A DNA stretch of 64,000 bases from Shewanella sp. MR-4 (GCF_000014685.1 NC_008321.1:2973001-3037000); one strand, 5' to 3'. Positions 53,866 through 63,516 are shown, counted from the first letter of the stretch. Notes: generated by a model from the sequence alone, not told the origin. Translations and numbers: made by a program.

Positions 53866-54303
53866 GATCTTTCTCCTCGTAGTACGAACCTCGGCGACAA
53901 CGGCCTGGCTCGCTATCAGCTATTCGCTTATTTGTATTGATGGCGTGGCGCAATGGCCAAGATCTCTGAATGAGCCCAACAGTTACTCCATTCAGGGAGA
54001 TAATGAGCTAAGCCACAAAGTTGATGATGCTAATAATTTATTGTTATTAGTACAATTTGATGAAAACAGACGTTTTATTTCTGACTCGATGCAGTGCAAG
54101 GCAAAGCATTACTCAGGTAGAAAAAAGCCCGAGCCAAACATCTGTCTATACGAAAAATAGAACAGTTTGCACACTTTTACCAAACCGAAAAACCGTAAAT
54201 GGAAATTATTTCATCGGCAGATGACGCAGAGAAGGCGCCACACAGATAAGGGATAACCAAAGGAAAACTGGCGCCCTAGGCGCCAGTTTTATCTATAAAA
54301 ACA
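53866..54303. other. Gene-free, partly A/T-rich stretch
   Basis: 438 bases without a supported gene. A 98-codon plus-strand frame (53864-54160) has no ribosome site and no recognisable domain. The right end contains the TerC terminator. Confidence 0.5.
54264..54294 (-). terminator. TerC gene terminator
   Basis: A 12-bp perfect stem (AAAACTGGCGCC at 54264-54275 with its complement at 54279-54290), loop CTA. It lies 13 bases after the TerC gene stop. Confidence 0.8.
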
Positions 54304-55287
54304 TTAATCTGCTTTCTGCTCGCGCGTCTTCCACAGGGAGAATAGAACTCCCGCCAGCAAGAGGCCGAAGGTGACGCCAAGGGATAAGGCCGTAGGGATC
54401 TTAAAGTCCACAATACCTTCATGATTAAAGTACACCAGTCCGACTTTCACGCCGATAAACACCAACACGACCGACAGTGCGTACTTGAGATACTCGAAAC
54501 GGTGCACCATAGCAGCTAGGGCAAAATACAATGCCCTCAGGCCTAAAATCGCAAAGATGTTAGAGGTATAGACGATAAAGGGATCTTGAGTGATCGCAAA
54601 AATCGCAGGGATACTGTCCACCGCAAACACCAGATCCGCGGTTTCGACTAAGATCAACGCCAAGAACAGAGGTGTTGCCCACCAACCTTTACTGAGCTGA
54701 TGCTCCTCTCCCCTTACCCAAAACTTCTCTTTATGTAGGCTTGGGGTAAAGCGCATTTTAGAGCGTAACCACTTGTAAAACTTATTATCTTGGATATCAC
54801 CATGCTCATCATCGGAGAAGAGCATCTTAATACCCGTGAAAATCAAAAACAGGCCGAATAACACCAACACGCCTTGGTATTGCGCCACCAGCGCCGCGCC
54901 TAAGCCAATCATAATCGCCCGTAGCACGATAACGCCCATGATCCCCCAGAATAACACCCGGTGTTGATACAACCGGGGAATGCCTAAGCTACTGAAAATA
55001 AGCGCGATAACGAAGACGTTATCCATAGATAAGGATTTTTCGATAAGGTAACCCGTGAGGTATTCCATCCCCGCGGTCGAGCCCTTGTACCACCATAACC
55101 AAGCGCCGAACAACAGCCCCATACAGATATAAAAGGCCGATAATTTAAGGCTCTCTGCCACGGTAATTTCATGTTGCTCTTTGTGTAGCACACCTAAGTC
55201 GAAGGCTAACAATGCCAGCACAAAGCCAAAAAACATTAACCAAACCCATATCGGGTAACCCACAAATAGCGTGGTTAAAAACTCCAT
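54304..55287 (-). CDS. TerC/Alx-family membrane protein
   Basis: A 327-residue inner-membrane protein with eight to nine helices. Family landmarks are FDLGVLHK, EYLTGYLIEKSLSMDNVFVIALIF and ALILVETADLVFAVDSIPAIFAIT, with the conserved acidic residues inside helices. Alx/TerC proteins are linked to manganese export and tellurite resistance. AGGGAG precedes the ATG. Two hairpins in its leader suggest RNA-level control, as for E. coli alx, though I do not see the yybP-ykoY consensus. Confidence 0.9.
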   Translation of the reverse strand: MEFLTTLFVGYPIWVWLMFFGFVLALLAFDLGVLHKEQHEITVAESLKLSAFYICMGLLFGAWLWWYKGSTAGMEYLTGYLIEKSLSMDNVFVIALIFSSLGIPRLYQHRVLFWGIMGVIVLRAIMIGLGAALVAQYQGVLVLFGLFLIFTGIKMLFSDDEHGDIQDNKFYKWLRSKMRFTPSLHKEKFWVRGEEHQLSKGWWATPLFLALILVETADLVFAVDSIPAIFAITQDPFIVYTSNIFAILGLRALYFALAAMVHRFEYLKYALSVVLVFIGVKVGLVYFNHEGIVDFKIPTALSLGVTFGLLLAGVLFSLWKTREQKAD

Positions 55288-55303
55288 AACACTCCCTAAA
55301 ATC

Positions 55304-55360
55304 TAAAAATACCGAGTTTTCTCGGCCTCATCGCCACGTTCGATCTTAGTACTTGGCGAT
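55304..55360 (-). promoter_or_regulatory. Leader hairpins of the TerC gene
   Basis: Read on the minus strand, a 7-bp stem (ATCGCCA / TGGCGAT, 55330-55360) is followed by a terminator-like CCGAG-AAAA-CTCGG with TATTTTT after it (55304-55325), ending 16 bases before the start codon. This is an attenuator-like layout. In the rest of the gene-free 55361-55757 I see no further gene on this strand. Confidence 0.45.
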
Positions 55361-55742
55361 ACCAAAAACAGTGAAACAGGGTAAAAACCTTAAAATGTCA
55401 GATTAAAATTTGTTTAAACCCATACTCATCAGCCAAAACAACTCGTTACACTAGACTCTACCATCAGAGCATTTGTCGTACTCACATCAGATTTAAGCCT
55501 AGTACTAACACTCACGGGTTCACGGAGTAAAATAATCGCGTGAGCTCATCACTATTCACGCCTTAACTAGCACCAATCGACAGTATTTTTCGCTAAGACG
55601 ATAAAAAGCGAGCTGTTTCAGCGCACTGTGTAACACTTGAGCATTAAGCGAAAATGAAAAAGTTCGCGGGCAAGAATGGCCGTTTGAAATAGCGTAAATG
55701 ACGAGTGTGACCGCTCACCACCAAGGATAAAAAGGAGATTCG

Positions 55743-55790
55743 ATGAGAAGTGAAAAACTATTCGCGACCGAGCAGACGACGCGCGACTAA
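55743..55790 (+). CDS. Candidate 15-residue peptide
   Basis: An ATG with AAAAAGGAG six bases upstream opens 15 codons (MRSEKLFATEQTTRD) and stops at TAA. It lies antisense to the 3' end of the DUF3624 gene. The ribosome site is unusually good for a random frame. It may be a small protein or the remnant of a longer one. Confidence 0.25.
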   Translation: MRSEKLFATEQTTRD

Positions 55791-55997
55791 TACCACAAAA
55801 TGTAGTAACAACAGGCCACTAAAGGCTAAGCAGAAAAACAGTAAGGCGATGGAGTTGACCTCTCGAGGAGTGTCACTGTAGAGATACCACCACAAAGGCC
55901 AACCGATAAGCGACAGCAGCGTCAACTGCCACATGCAGCGTTTGCAGCGGCCAATCTTTTGCCGAAATATTGAAGTATTACAATCGTCGCACGCCAT
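55758..55997 (-). CDS. DUF3624-family small membrane protein
   Basis: A 79-residue protein: an N-terminal CxxC-type head (MACDDCN then GRCKRCMWQL, four cysteines that may bind zinc) followed by two hydrophobic helices (about 24-40 and 48-72). This is the DUF3624 pattern found in Vibrio and Shewanella. Function unknown. Confidence 0.8.
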   Translation of the reverse strand: MACDDCNTSIFRQKIGRCKRCMWQLTLLSLIGWPLWWYLYSDTPREVNSIALLFFCLAFSGLLLLHFVVLVARRLLGRE

Positions 55998-56073
55998 TAA
56001 CGCTCTAACCCATTAGATTACCGTGACGGCATAAGATAACACGAAGCAGACTCAACCCCCGCTAAATAAAGCA

Positions 56074-57201
56074 CTAGAGCGATGCCTTAAGACGCTTCAT
56101 CCCCTCTTCTATCGACACTAGGGCGTGATAGCCAAAGTCCCGTTTTGCTGCACTGATATCGAAATAATGGCTACAGGAAAGCTGTTTAGCGACAAAGCGC
56201 GTCATTATCGGCTCTTCTTGCTTTTTCAGCAGCCGATACGCCGTTTCTAACACTGTGCCCACCACATAGGCCAGCGTCTGTGGCACTCGCTTAGTTACAG
56301 GCGCAAGTCCATCGCAGGCTAAGATGAGGTTCAGCATCTTGGCCATAGTCACAGGCTCGTCGTTACTGACAAAATAGGCTTTTCCTTGGCACTTTGGCGA
56401 GACTTGGCAAAGCTCCACGGCAGCCAGAATATGGGCATAGGCGGCGTTATCGATATAAATGGTATCGACCAGTTTATCCTCGCGCCCCACCAGCTTGAGT
56501 TTACCCAAACGACCACGGGCGAGCACCCGTGGCACCAAATGCGGATCATTCGGCCCCCAGATTAAATGCGGCCGCAGGGCGACTGTCTTTAACGCAAACG
56601 CCGACGTTGTTGTCGATGCTTGATTAGCATCGAGCATCATTTTCTCGGCGATGGCCTTGGAATGGGCATAATAATTTAAAAAGCGGCTGGCGTAGGGCGT
56701 TGACTCATCGATACCCGATTCATCCTCGCCCGCAAAGGTCACGCTTGGAGTGCTGGTATAGACTAATTTACCAATTTTAAGCGCCTTACAAGCGGCAATC
56801 ACATTGGCGGCGCCCTTCACATTGGGGCAAAAATAGCTGTCTCTATCGCCCCAGACACCCGCCTTTGACGCCACATGAAATACGATATCACAGCCCTGCA
56901 TCGCCTGTTTAACTTGCTCTGGATTGACTAAATCCCCCTGCACCATAGTCACGCCAAGGGCTTCAAGCTCAGGGTAATGGCAGCGGGCAAAGCCTGTGAC
57001 CTTAATACCGGCTGCGATTAAACGCTGACAAATCGCCTTCCCCAAAAATCCGCCCGCGCCAGTGACAAAGGCATGGCTGATCTTAGTCGCTAAGGCATTA
57101 AGCGCGACTTGCTCACGCGGCTCAAAGCCTGCTTGGACGAGATTATCGCAGCGGCCAGTTTGCGTCGCATCGGTTTGGAGAAGAGAAAAATTGTCGGTCA
57201 T
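56074..57201 (-). CDS. oleD: OleD, NAD(P)H-dependent 2-alkyl-3-ketoacid reductase
   Basis: A short-chain dehydrogenase-like enzyme of 375 residues that reduces the beta-keto acid made by OleA to the beta-hydroxy acid. It has the Rossmann motif VTGAGGFLGKA (about 46-56) and the active-site YAHSK (Tyr and Lys). Membership of the extended SDR family with 3-beta-hydroxysteroid dehydrogenases fits OleD. It is the last gene of oleABCD, 143 bases after oleC. Confidence 0.92.
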   Translation of the reverse strand: MTDNFSLLQTDATQTGRCDNLVQAGFEPREQVALNALATKISHAFVTGAGGFLGKAICQRLIAAGIKVTGFARCHYPELEALGVTMVQGDLVNPEQVKQAMQGCDIVFHVASKAGVWGDRDSYFCPNVKGAANVIAACKALKIGKLVYTSTPSVTFAGEDESGIDESTPYASRFLNYYAHSKAIAEKMMLDANQASTTTSAFALKTVALRPHLIWGPNDPHLVPRVLARGRLGKLKLVGREDKLVDTIYIDNAAYAHILAAVELCQVSPKCQGKAYFVSNDEPVTMAKMLNLILACDGLAPVTKRVPQTLAYVVGTVLETAYRLLKKQEEPIMTRFVAKQLSCSHYFDISAAKRDFGYHALVSIEEGMKRLKASL

Positions 57202-57344
57202 ATCGCGATTCCGTGACAGTGAGTGTCATCTTAGTATTAAATTCAATGATTGAGTGCAACAACGCACAACTCGCGGCAAAGCATACCGCGAAAGAACGGC
57301 CTAAATATCGACCCTATTTAAGTTAAAAATTGGCTAAATTGAAA

Positions 57345-59186
57345 TCAGCCTTTGGTTTGCGATTGCGCCCAAACGGCTAATTTTTCTCTAAATATTTTGG
57401 CATTATGGCGCACATCCACGGGGAAATCGGGATGAATAAGAAAACGCCTTATCCCCTGAGTTTGGCTATACTGCTCGGCAATCGCCAGCAAATCCTGATA
57501 GAGCTGCGCGCTCTTATTGCACACCAAGGATTGATCAAGCTCGATGCAGATGAGTGGTTCAATCTCACTCGCGCCATCTTTTCCCTTCACTTTGATCCCC
57601 ACTAACGCCGAGCGCTTCACATTCGGATGGGTATTAAAAATACGCTCACAGGGAATGGAATAATAACGTTTAATACACTGCCCGCCTTGGGTGGCATCGA
57701 CTCTATGGGCTTTGCGACCACACATCCACAACCGGCCACTGTCGTCCAGATAGCCAAGATCGCCCATTCTGTGCCTAAAGGTTTGCTGCTCGCGGTCCCA
57801 GATTTTGGCCGCCGTCGTTGCCGTTTCGCGGCGATAATAGGACTGGCTCACCATAGGGCCTGTGACCACTATTTCGCCAATTCCCCCCGCGTTAAGGCGC
57901 AGGCCATTATCCCACTCAGGAATATCAGCTTCAGTGATGGCGATAATCTCGATACTGACGCCATCGATGGCGCGGCCGACACAAATCCCACCGCCATTGT
58001 CCGTGGTTTGAGTCGTGGTAAATAGCTCATCGCTGGCGATCATGCTGATAGGTAAGGATTCGGTGGCGCCGTAGGAATTGAGTACAGGCACGCCGTCACT
58101 GAGCATTTTGCTAAAACGGGCAATCGAGGCAATGGTCGCGGGCGCCCCTGCGGAAATCACGCGTTTCACACTGCTGAGTTTGTGCTGCTTTTTCGACTCT
58201 GTTTGCTCACCGGCGCGGCCTAAACGCTCAAGCAAGGCTGGATTAACAAAGATATTGCTGCATTGGTATTTCTCAATGGCGGCAAATAAAAATTCAGGAT
58301 TGGCCGTGATCGGTTTGCTGGCATCCATCTCAGGTACAATCGATGCCATACCGAGCGCCGGACCAAAGAGGGAAAATAGCGGGAATGTTGCTAAATCACG
58401 CTCGCCGTGTGCAATGCCATAATCCTGCTTTAGCGCCTGAATTTGCGCCTCAAACATGCCGTGACTATAGACAACGCCCTTTGGCGTTCCCGTGCTGCCG
58501 CTGGTAAAAAGAATCGCCGCCATCTCGTCATGCCTAAGCAGCGCCATCGGGTACTCGGCCTGTTCCGGCAATTTAGCCACAGATGTCTTAGCTGTAGATG
58601 ACTTAGCTGCTGATGACTTTTTTGAAAACGAGAGTATCGTCGCTAAACTTGGCGCGCCCGTGAGTAAGCGCGATAGCGTGCCAGCAAGCCCGCTGGGATT
58701 GCCATCCACATTGATAAGATGCTGCACGCTGCCCTTACCCCAGCCTAATAAGCGTCTGGCGATATGGGCTTTAGGGATACCGATAAACGCATCGGGCGCA
58801 GCTTCAATAAAACATTGCTTAAGGTTTTTAATCCCCATGCCCGGGTCAACCAGCACGGGAATAATCCCCGCCTTGAACAAGGCGAAAGTTAACGCAAAAA
58901 AATCCAGACTCGGGGTGACCATCAGCACCGCCTTCATCCCCCGCCTCAGCCCATGGGCACTGAGCGCGAAGGCGATGGCATCGCTTTGTTTATCGAGGCT
59001 AATAAAGTCGAGTTCTTGGTAAGTCAGATTGGCAAGGGATTTACCCTTGCCCTGTTGCACCGCAACCGCGAGATGATGGGGAATGTGATGGGCGGCCTGC
59101 TTTAAATGCCGACAAATATTGGCATCGCTTGCTCGCTCGACGCTAGATGTCCCATGGCCAAGCTGCGCATCCTCCACCCTAACCAT
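57345..59186 (-). CDS. oleC: OleC, beta-lactone synthetase
   Basis: An acyl-adenylate-forming enzyme of 613 residues that closes the beta-hydroxy acid to a beta-lactone with ATP. The AMP-binding P-loop FTSGSTGTPKG is at 227-237, the A5 motif is NSYGATESLP, and GDLGYLDDSGRLW marks the hinge region. A low-complexity insertion at about 188-204 (KKSSAAKSSTAKTSVAK) comes from three 15-base repeats in the DNA. The start overlaps the oleB stop by one base, so the two are coupled. Confidence 0.93.
   Translation of the reverse strand: MVRVEDAQLGHGTSSVERASDANICRHLKQAAHHIPHHLAVAVQQGKGKSLANLTYQELDFISLDKQSDAIAFALSAHGLRRGMKAVLMVTPSLDFFALTFALFKAGIIPVLVDPGMGIKNLKQCFIEAAPDAFIGIPKAHIARRLLGWGKGSVQHLINVDGNPSGLAGTLSRLLTGAPSLATILSFSKKSSAAKSSTAKTSVAKLPEQAEYPMALLRHDEMAAILFTSGSTGTPKGVVYSHGMFEAQIQALKQDYGIAHGERDLATFPLFSLFGPALGMASIVPEMDASKPITANPEFLFAAIEKYQCSNIFVNPALLERLGRAGEQTESKKQHKLSSVKRVISAGAPATIASIARFSKMLSDGVPVLNSYGATESLPISMIASDELFTTTQTTDNGGGICVGRAIDGVSIEIIAITEADIPEWDNGLRLNAGGIGEIVVTGPMVSQSYYRRETATTAAKIWDREQQTFRHRMGDLGYLDDSGRLWMCGRKAHRVDATQGGQCIKRYYSIPCERIFNTHPNVKRSALVGIKVKGKDGASEIEPLICIELDQSLVCNKSAQLYQDLLAIAEQYSQTQGIRRFLIHPDFPVDVRHNAKIFREKLAVWAQSQTKG
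58575..58619. repeat. Three 15-bp tandem repeats inside oleC
   Basis: Units at 58575-58589, 58590-58604 and 58605-58619 (like AGCTGTAGATGACTT) encode KSSAA, KSSTA and KTSVA on the minus strand. In-frame repeat expansion in a surface loop is likely. Confidence 0.75.
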
Positions 59187-60205
59187 TAATGTGCGGCCTG
59201 TGGCGCTTGAGTTTCTACCTCAGGCTCTGTGACCGACTCCGTTTCAACCTGCTGCACTTCAGGCTCTGGCGTTTGCGCCTCAGCCATAAAGTGTTTGATA
59301 TGGGTAATCACCTCATCGCTCGCATCTTCGAGGATATAGTGACCACAATCGGCAAATTCATGCACCTGTGCATGGGGCATATGTTCGCGCCATTTGGCTA
59401 AAAAGTGCTTATCGAACACAAAGTCCTGTAAACCCCAGCAAATCAGTGTCGGCACCTTGGCAAACTTTGGCAGACTGGCGGCAATATCCGACACCAGTTG
59501 ATAGTTTCTGTCACCCGGTTTTAACGGAATATCCTGCACAAAGCGCAGGGTCGAAATCCGATTTGCCCATGAGTTAAACGGCGCGACATAGGCCTCACGG
59601 ATGTACTTGGACATCGGCTGGCGCTTCACCCCAACGTAGGAGGCAATCGATGAAAAGGCATTAAAACCACGCACTAACACTGTGCCGAGTAGCGTATTGC
59701 GACAGATCCACAGCGCCAGCGGTAAAGGCTTAGTATCGGGTAAATGGAAGGCGCCAGTATTTAAAATCACCAGACGTTTAATTCGCTCAGGATAACGCGC
59801 CGCGTAGCCCATACCGATCATGCCGCCCCAGTCGTGAACGACTAAGGTAATGTTTTCGTTTACCTTTAGACTGTCGAGCAACGCCTCTAAATCATCGATG
59901 CGATTCTTAAGGGTGTAATCGTAACCGCTATCATCCGGCTTATCCGACAGGCCACAACCAATATGATCGGGCACGATGCACTGGTGAGTATCCTTAAGGG
60001 CACTCACTAAATTCCGGTAATAAAAACTCCAGCTTGGATTACCGTGCACCATGACCACAGGCTCACCTTGGCCTTCATTGATGTAATGCAGCTTGTTGCC
60101 ATTACGGCTAAGAAAATGACGTTTAAACGGCAACAGAGTGTCTAACATGACGCTTCCTATCTTTTGTTCTAATTGTTTTTGTATTGGCGGAAGGTTGCGG
60201 CTCAT
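59186..60205 (-). CDS. oleB: OleB, beta-lactone decarboxylase
   Basis: An alpha/beta hydrolase of the haloalkane dehalogenase type, 339 residues, that turns the beta-lactone into the cis-olefin and CO2. The nucleophile is the Asp in VVHDWGG (D125) and the catalytic His lies in CGHYILED (H289). HGNPSWSF provides the oxyanion region. After the domain comes a 31-residue tail rich in Glu, Pro and Gln that is not part of the fold. It is second in the operon, 101 bases after oleA. Confidence 0.92.
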   Translation of the reverse strand: MSRNLPPIQKQLEQKIGSVMLDTLLPFKRHFLSRNGNKLHYINEGQGEPVVMVHGNPSWSFYYRNLVSALKDTHQCIVPDHIGCGLSDKPDDSGYDYTLKNRIDDLEALLDSLKVNENITLVVHDWGGMIGMGYAARYPERIKRLVILNTGAFHLPDTKPLPLALWICRNTLLGTVLVRGFNAFSSIASYVGVKRQPMSKYIREAYVAPFNSWANRISTLRFVQDIPLKPGDRNYQLVSDIAASLPKFAKVPTLICWGLQDFVFDKHFLAKWREHMPHAQVHEFADCGHYILEDASDEVITHIKHFMAEAQTPEPEVQQVETESVTEPEVETQAPQAAH

Positions 60206-60306
60206 TTGCCTTAACCTAAGCTCATCGCTAAACCAATAAGCATAAAAAATGCCCTAGCAAACCTTGCTATCAAGCGTCGGCTAAGGCAGATAACAATCTT
60301 GGAAAA

Positions 60307-61356
60307 CTACCACTTAATACCCAGCATCATGCAGTTTAAGCCACTGCCGATGCCTAAAAAGCTCACCTGATCCCCTGGCCGTAAAAAGCCTTGATCGTGT
60401 GCCATGGCCGCAGTGACGGGTAAAGAGACTGTGCCCATATTGCCAAGCAGTTGATATGTTGGAAATTCTTTTTCAGGCGGGATATTTAACGCACTCAAGA
60501 CCTGTTTACGGTTTGAGGCACCAACCTGATGGCAGATCACTTTATCGACCTGCTCGACCAGCCAATTACGCTGGGTCAGGAAATGCTCCCACGTATGTTT
60601 CGCCAGCTCGACCCCTTCTTTGAGCAAGGTCACCGCATCGGTACGCATAAACTCACGGTAAATATTGTGCCCCACTTCCTGCAAGCCCCACTGACACAGT
60701 TGATGGTGCTGCGGCGCAGATAAATGGGAGGCGCCAAGTAGCTGATGCTTACGCACATTCGTCAGCGGCAAACTGCCATCGGTCAGGATCACCGCCACCG
60801 CGCCAGAGCCGCCGGTTAAGGTCGCCAGCGACTGAGCAAAATTCTGCATGGTCGGATCGGCCAGCATATTATCAATGGTCACATCGACAATATCCCGCGC
60901 CGATTCGCAGGACACCACCATGCCCGCCTTAATTTGGCCAAGCTCGATACGGTTGGCAATGTCTAAAATGCCCGATAACACCCCAAGACAGGCATTGCTG
61001 ATATCGTAAATCGCCGTGTCCTTCGACACACCTAATGCCGCCGCAATCCGGCAGGCGGTGGCGGGTTCGTGCTGGTCGCGACAAACGCCGGTATACACCA
61101 CAGCGCCCAGTTCGGCGACTTCTATTCCCGTTTCTGCAATCGCCTTTTGCGCCGCTTTAATCGCTCCATCGGATAATTGATGCCCTTTAGGCCACCAACG
61201 GCGTTCGGTAATGCCCGTTAATGCCGCAAGTTGCCCCATAGGAATGCGAAACTTTTGATATAGAGGCGCGAGGCGAGATTCTAGCTCGCTACTGGAAACC
61301 ACCACAGGTGCCAGTTCATAGGCAAGGCTATTAATAAATACGCGGGAATATTTCAT
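60307..61356 (-). CDS. oleA: OleA, acyl-CoA head-to-head condensing enzyme
   Basis: A thiolase-superfamily (KAS III-like) enzyme of 349 residues that joins two fatty acyl-CoAs into a 2-alkyl-3-keto acid, the first step to long-chain olefins. The active-site Cys is in ISNACLGV (C123); the conserved His is in ICHQVGASN and the Asn in LGNMGTVSLP. In Shewanella the pathway makes a C31 polyene (hentriacontanonaene) from polyunsaturated acids and helps cold growth. It is the first gene of oleABCD. Confidence 0.94.
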   Translation of the reverse strand: MKYSRVFINSLAYELAPVVVSSSELESRLAPLYQKFRIPMGQLAALTGITERRWWPKGHQLSDGAIKAAQKAIAETGIEVAELGAVVYTGVCRDQHEPATACRIAAALGVSKDTAIYDISNACLGVLSGILDIANRIELGQIKAGMVVSCESARDIVDVTIDNMLADPTMQNFAQSLATLTGGSGAVAVILTDGSLPLTNVRKHQLLGASHLSAPQHHQLCQWGLQEVGHNIYREFMRTDAVTLLKEGVELAKHTWEHFLTQRNWLVEQVDKVICHQVGASNRKQVLSALNIPPEKEFPTYQLLGNMGTVSLPVTAAMAHDQGFLRPGDQVSFLGIGSGLNCMMLGIKW

Positions 61357-61610
61357 GAAACTGTTTTATTCGCTCACTAAGATCACTGATCTTTTAGGTC
61401 AGTTTTTAGTTGTTATTTGTCATTAAGGCGACATTTGAACAAGAAAAGCCCGATGATTCAATAAAAAACCATCTTTCGTCTTAGACTTGTCTCACAGGGT
61501 TTATAAACCCTTGTGACGATCATGCCGCCTATCCGTTAATTCAAAATGAACTAATAAAGAAATACTTCATAAAAAACAGGCAAGTATGACCTCATCATTC
61601 AGATTATTTT

Positions 61611-62978
61611 TCAATCGCTCAATTTTTGCGCCAAAATCAGCGCATTTCGCGGCGTCACGCTGGTTGCACAAAATTCCCTCAGGCTTGCCCGATAACCGTT
61701 TTCCTGCAAAAAACAGCAACGATCGAGAATTAACCACAGCTCCAGCGCACGGCGGAACAAATGCGCGGCCAAATCGATGCGCCGGGTTAATCTTTGTCGC
61801 TGTTTACCAATCTCAAGCCAAGCAGCAAAATCACAATCTGCGGCTAAGGTAACCGTCTTTTGCGCCGCCGCCCAGTCACAAAACTCGGCAAACTCGCCGC
61901 TCAGCTGGCTTTGCTTTATGGCGGGCAAAGGTAAATAAGCATCTATGCCACGGCAATTTCGTTGCAGCGCATCAAAACCCAGCCGCCAGGCGATTTCCTG
62001 ATGTCGCAGCGCCTGTTGTTTCGGATTTGCGATCACGCTCTGTTGTAAGGGCAACTGCAAGTCATGGCGACTTAAACGCAGCGCGCTGTGTTTGGCGAGT
62101 GTCGATAAGCCTTGATATTGATTAGCCTGAATTAAATGGTAGCAGCAAGGTGAAATCGCCAGTGCCTGTGTGCCCGCCGCTGCGGCCAATTGCAGTAAAC
62201 GCACATGCAAATCGCCACAGGCATGCAGCGCCACCGCCTGTTGCGGAGCGCAAAAAGGATTAGTTTGATGAGCGGAATTGTCGCTAGTTTTATCGTTGAT
62301 AGCGAAGGCGTCGGCGCAGATAAACCGCTGCGATAACTGCCATTTATCGGCAAAGGCTTGGCCCTCTTCACAGAGCATCGCCTGCCACTCGAGGCTTAAC
62401 ACATCCACACCACGTGCTTTGGCAATCAAACGGCCCAAGTGCCCTTTGCCCGCACACCACTCGAGCACGGGTAATCCCGCATCGGGCAAATGCTGCACAA
62501 AGGCAGTGATCTGCTCCCACTTACGGCCTTTTATATGGGCGCTAAAGTGAGCCAGCTCGGTAAGATCAATACAAGGTGAAGTAGCTGTTTCAATATCGTC
62601 AGAGCTAATGTCAGAGCTAATATCAAAGCCTATATCTGAATCAATATCTGAGCTATGCGAAAGTTCGGCAAAGGACAATGTGAGTAAAGACAGATCCCAG
62701 TCGTATCCTAACGCGGCAAGATCCTGCAGGAGTGCGGGAGATAAGGCATCGACTAACGCCGATTGCTCGGCATCCAAAGTATCGAGCACGGCATCATCGA
62801 GTTCCCACAAGACTTTTGCTAGGGTCGGGAATTGTTGCTGCCACGGCAGTGTTTTTGCCTCAAAAGCGAGTACTTGCCATAGGGCGCGGCTCTGCTCAAG
62901 TAACTTATCCAATTGGATAAAGTGCGCCTTGAGCGGCTGCTGACTCTCGAGCATATGATTGTCGTGCTTAATTACCAT
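61611..62978 (-). CDS. SAM-dependent methyltransferase
   Basis: A 455-residue protein with a class I methyltransferase core around residues 160-290: motif I is LEWCAGKGHLGRL and the catalytic-type stretch is ISPCCYHLI. This pairing resembles the GSTCD/METTL25-like group, whose substrate in bacteria is not known. The N-terminal 150 residues are helical and contain an Asp/Ser/Ile repeat region (near 117-135). The start at 62978 lacks a strong ribosome site; the ATG eight codons later is also possible. Confidence 0.8.
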   Translation of the reverse strand: MVIKHDNHMLESQQPLKAHFIQLDKLLEQSRALWQVLAFEAKTLPWQQQFPTLAKVLWELDDAVLDTLDAEQSALVDALSPALLQDLAALGYDWDLSLLTLSFAELSHSSDIDSDIGFDISSDISSDDIETATSPCIDLTELAHFSAHIKGRKWEQITAFVQHLPDAGLPVLEWCAGKGHLGRLIAKARGVDVLSLEWQAMLCEEGQAFADKWQLSQRFICADAFAINDKTSDNSAHQTNPFCAPQQAVALHACGDLHVRLLQLAAAAGTQALAISPCCYHLIQANQYQGLSTLAKHSALRLSRHDLQLPLQQSVIANPKQQALRHQEIAWRLGFDALQRNCRGIDAYLPLPAIKQSQLSGEFAEFCDWAAAQKTVTLAADCDFAAWLEIGKQRQRLTRRIDLAAHLFRRALELWLILDRCCFLQENGYRASLREFCATSVTPRNALILAQKLSD

Positions 62979-63265
62979 GCTGAATTTGCTTTACTCTGAT
63001 GTTTTCCATTTGCCTATCTTATTGCAAAGGCCTCTTTACAGAGCCTTAAAAACAGCGCCGTTATGAAGCTACTGTTTTGAAGTGCTCTGTCGTAATTAAG
63101 CCTTTACGAATATCAAGGCGCATTTCATCGTATTATCGCTGCCCAAGGCGCTTAAAGCTGCTACTATCGCCGCTGCTTTTGTCAGCTTGCTGATACCTGC
63201 TAGCAATCCATAAGTGTGTATACGCTAAACAAGCCATCTAAAGAGAAGAGTTTTAGAGGAAAAAT

Positions 63266-63499
63266 ATGCTCTCCCCCTGCGTCGCCCGCTGCGGCTTAAA
63301 TGATGAAGATTATTGCATGGGCTGTTTTCGCCATATCGATGAGATTGTCGCTTGGCGCGATAGCAGCGATGCAGAACACGCCGCGATTATCGCGCAACTT
63401 CCCGCCCGCAAAGCCCATTTCGAAGGCGACGAAAATCAACAAGTGTTAAGCCGCGCTAAATGGCTGGAAGCCGAGGCGCGACTTGCGAAAAAAGCCTGA
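63266..63499 (+). CDS. DUF1289-family small protein
   Basis: A 77-residue protein with the DUF1289 cysteine pattern PCVARC, then YCMGCFR, probably binding a metal ion. The C-terminal half is helical and charged. AGAGGA precedes the ATG. Function unknown. Its stop codon lies inside a short hairpin shared with yajD. Confidence 0.85.
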   Translation: MLSPCVARCGLNDEDYCMGCFRHIDEIVAWRDSSDAEHAAIIAQLPARKAHFEGDENQQVLSRAKWLEAEARLAKKA

Positions 63500-63516
63500 A
63501 AATTTCAGGCCTTTTA
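63494..63516. terminator. Short terminator between DUF1289 gene and yajD
   Basis: An 8-bp inverted repeat (GCCTGAAA and TTTCAGGC) followed by CTTTTACTTTT on the plus strand. It overlaps the DUF1289 gene stop. Confidence 0.65.

Noticed and set aside
53864..54160. 98-codon plus-strand frame next to the 101-residue hypothetical gene
   Set aside because: No ribosome site, no recognisable domain, and its start overlaps the start of the better supported minus-strand gene.
55288..55757. yybP-ykoY manganese riboswitch before the TerC gene
   Set aside because: The conserved GGGGAGTA-type core and the second conserved loop are not visible; only generic hairpins are present.
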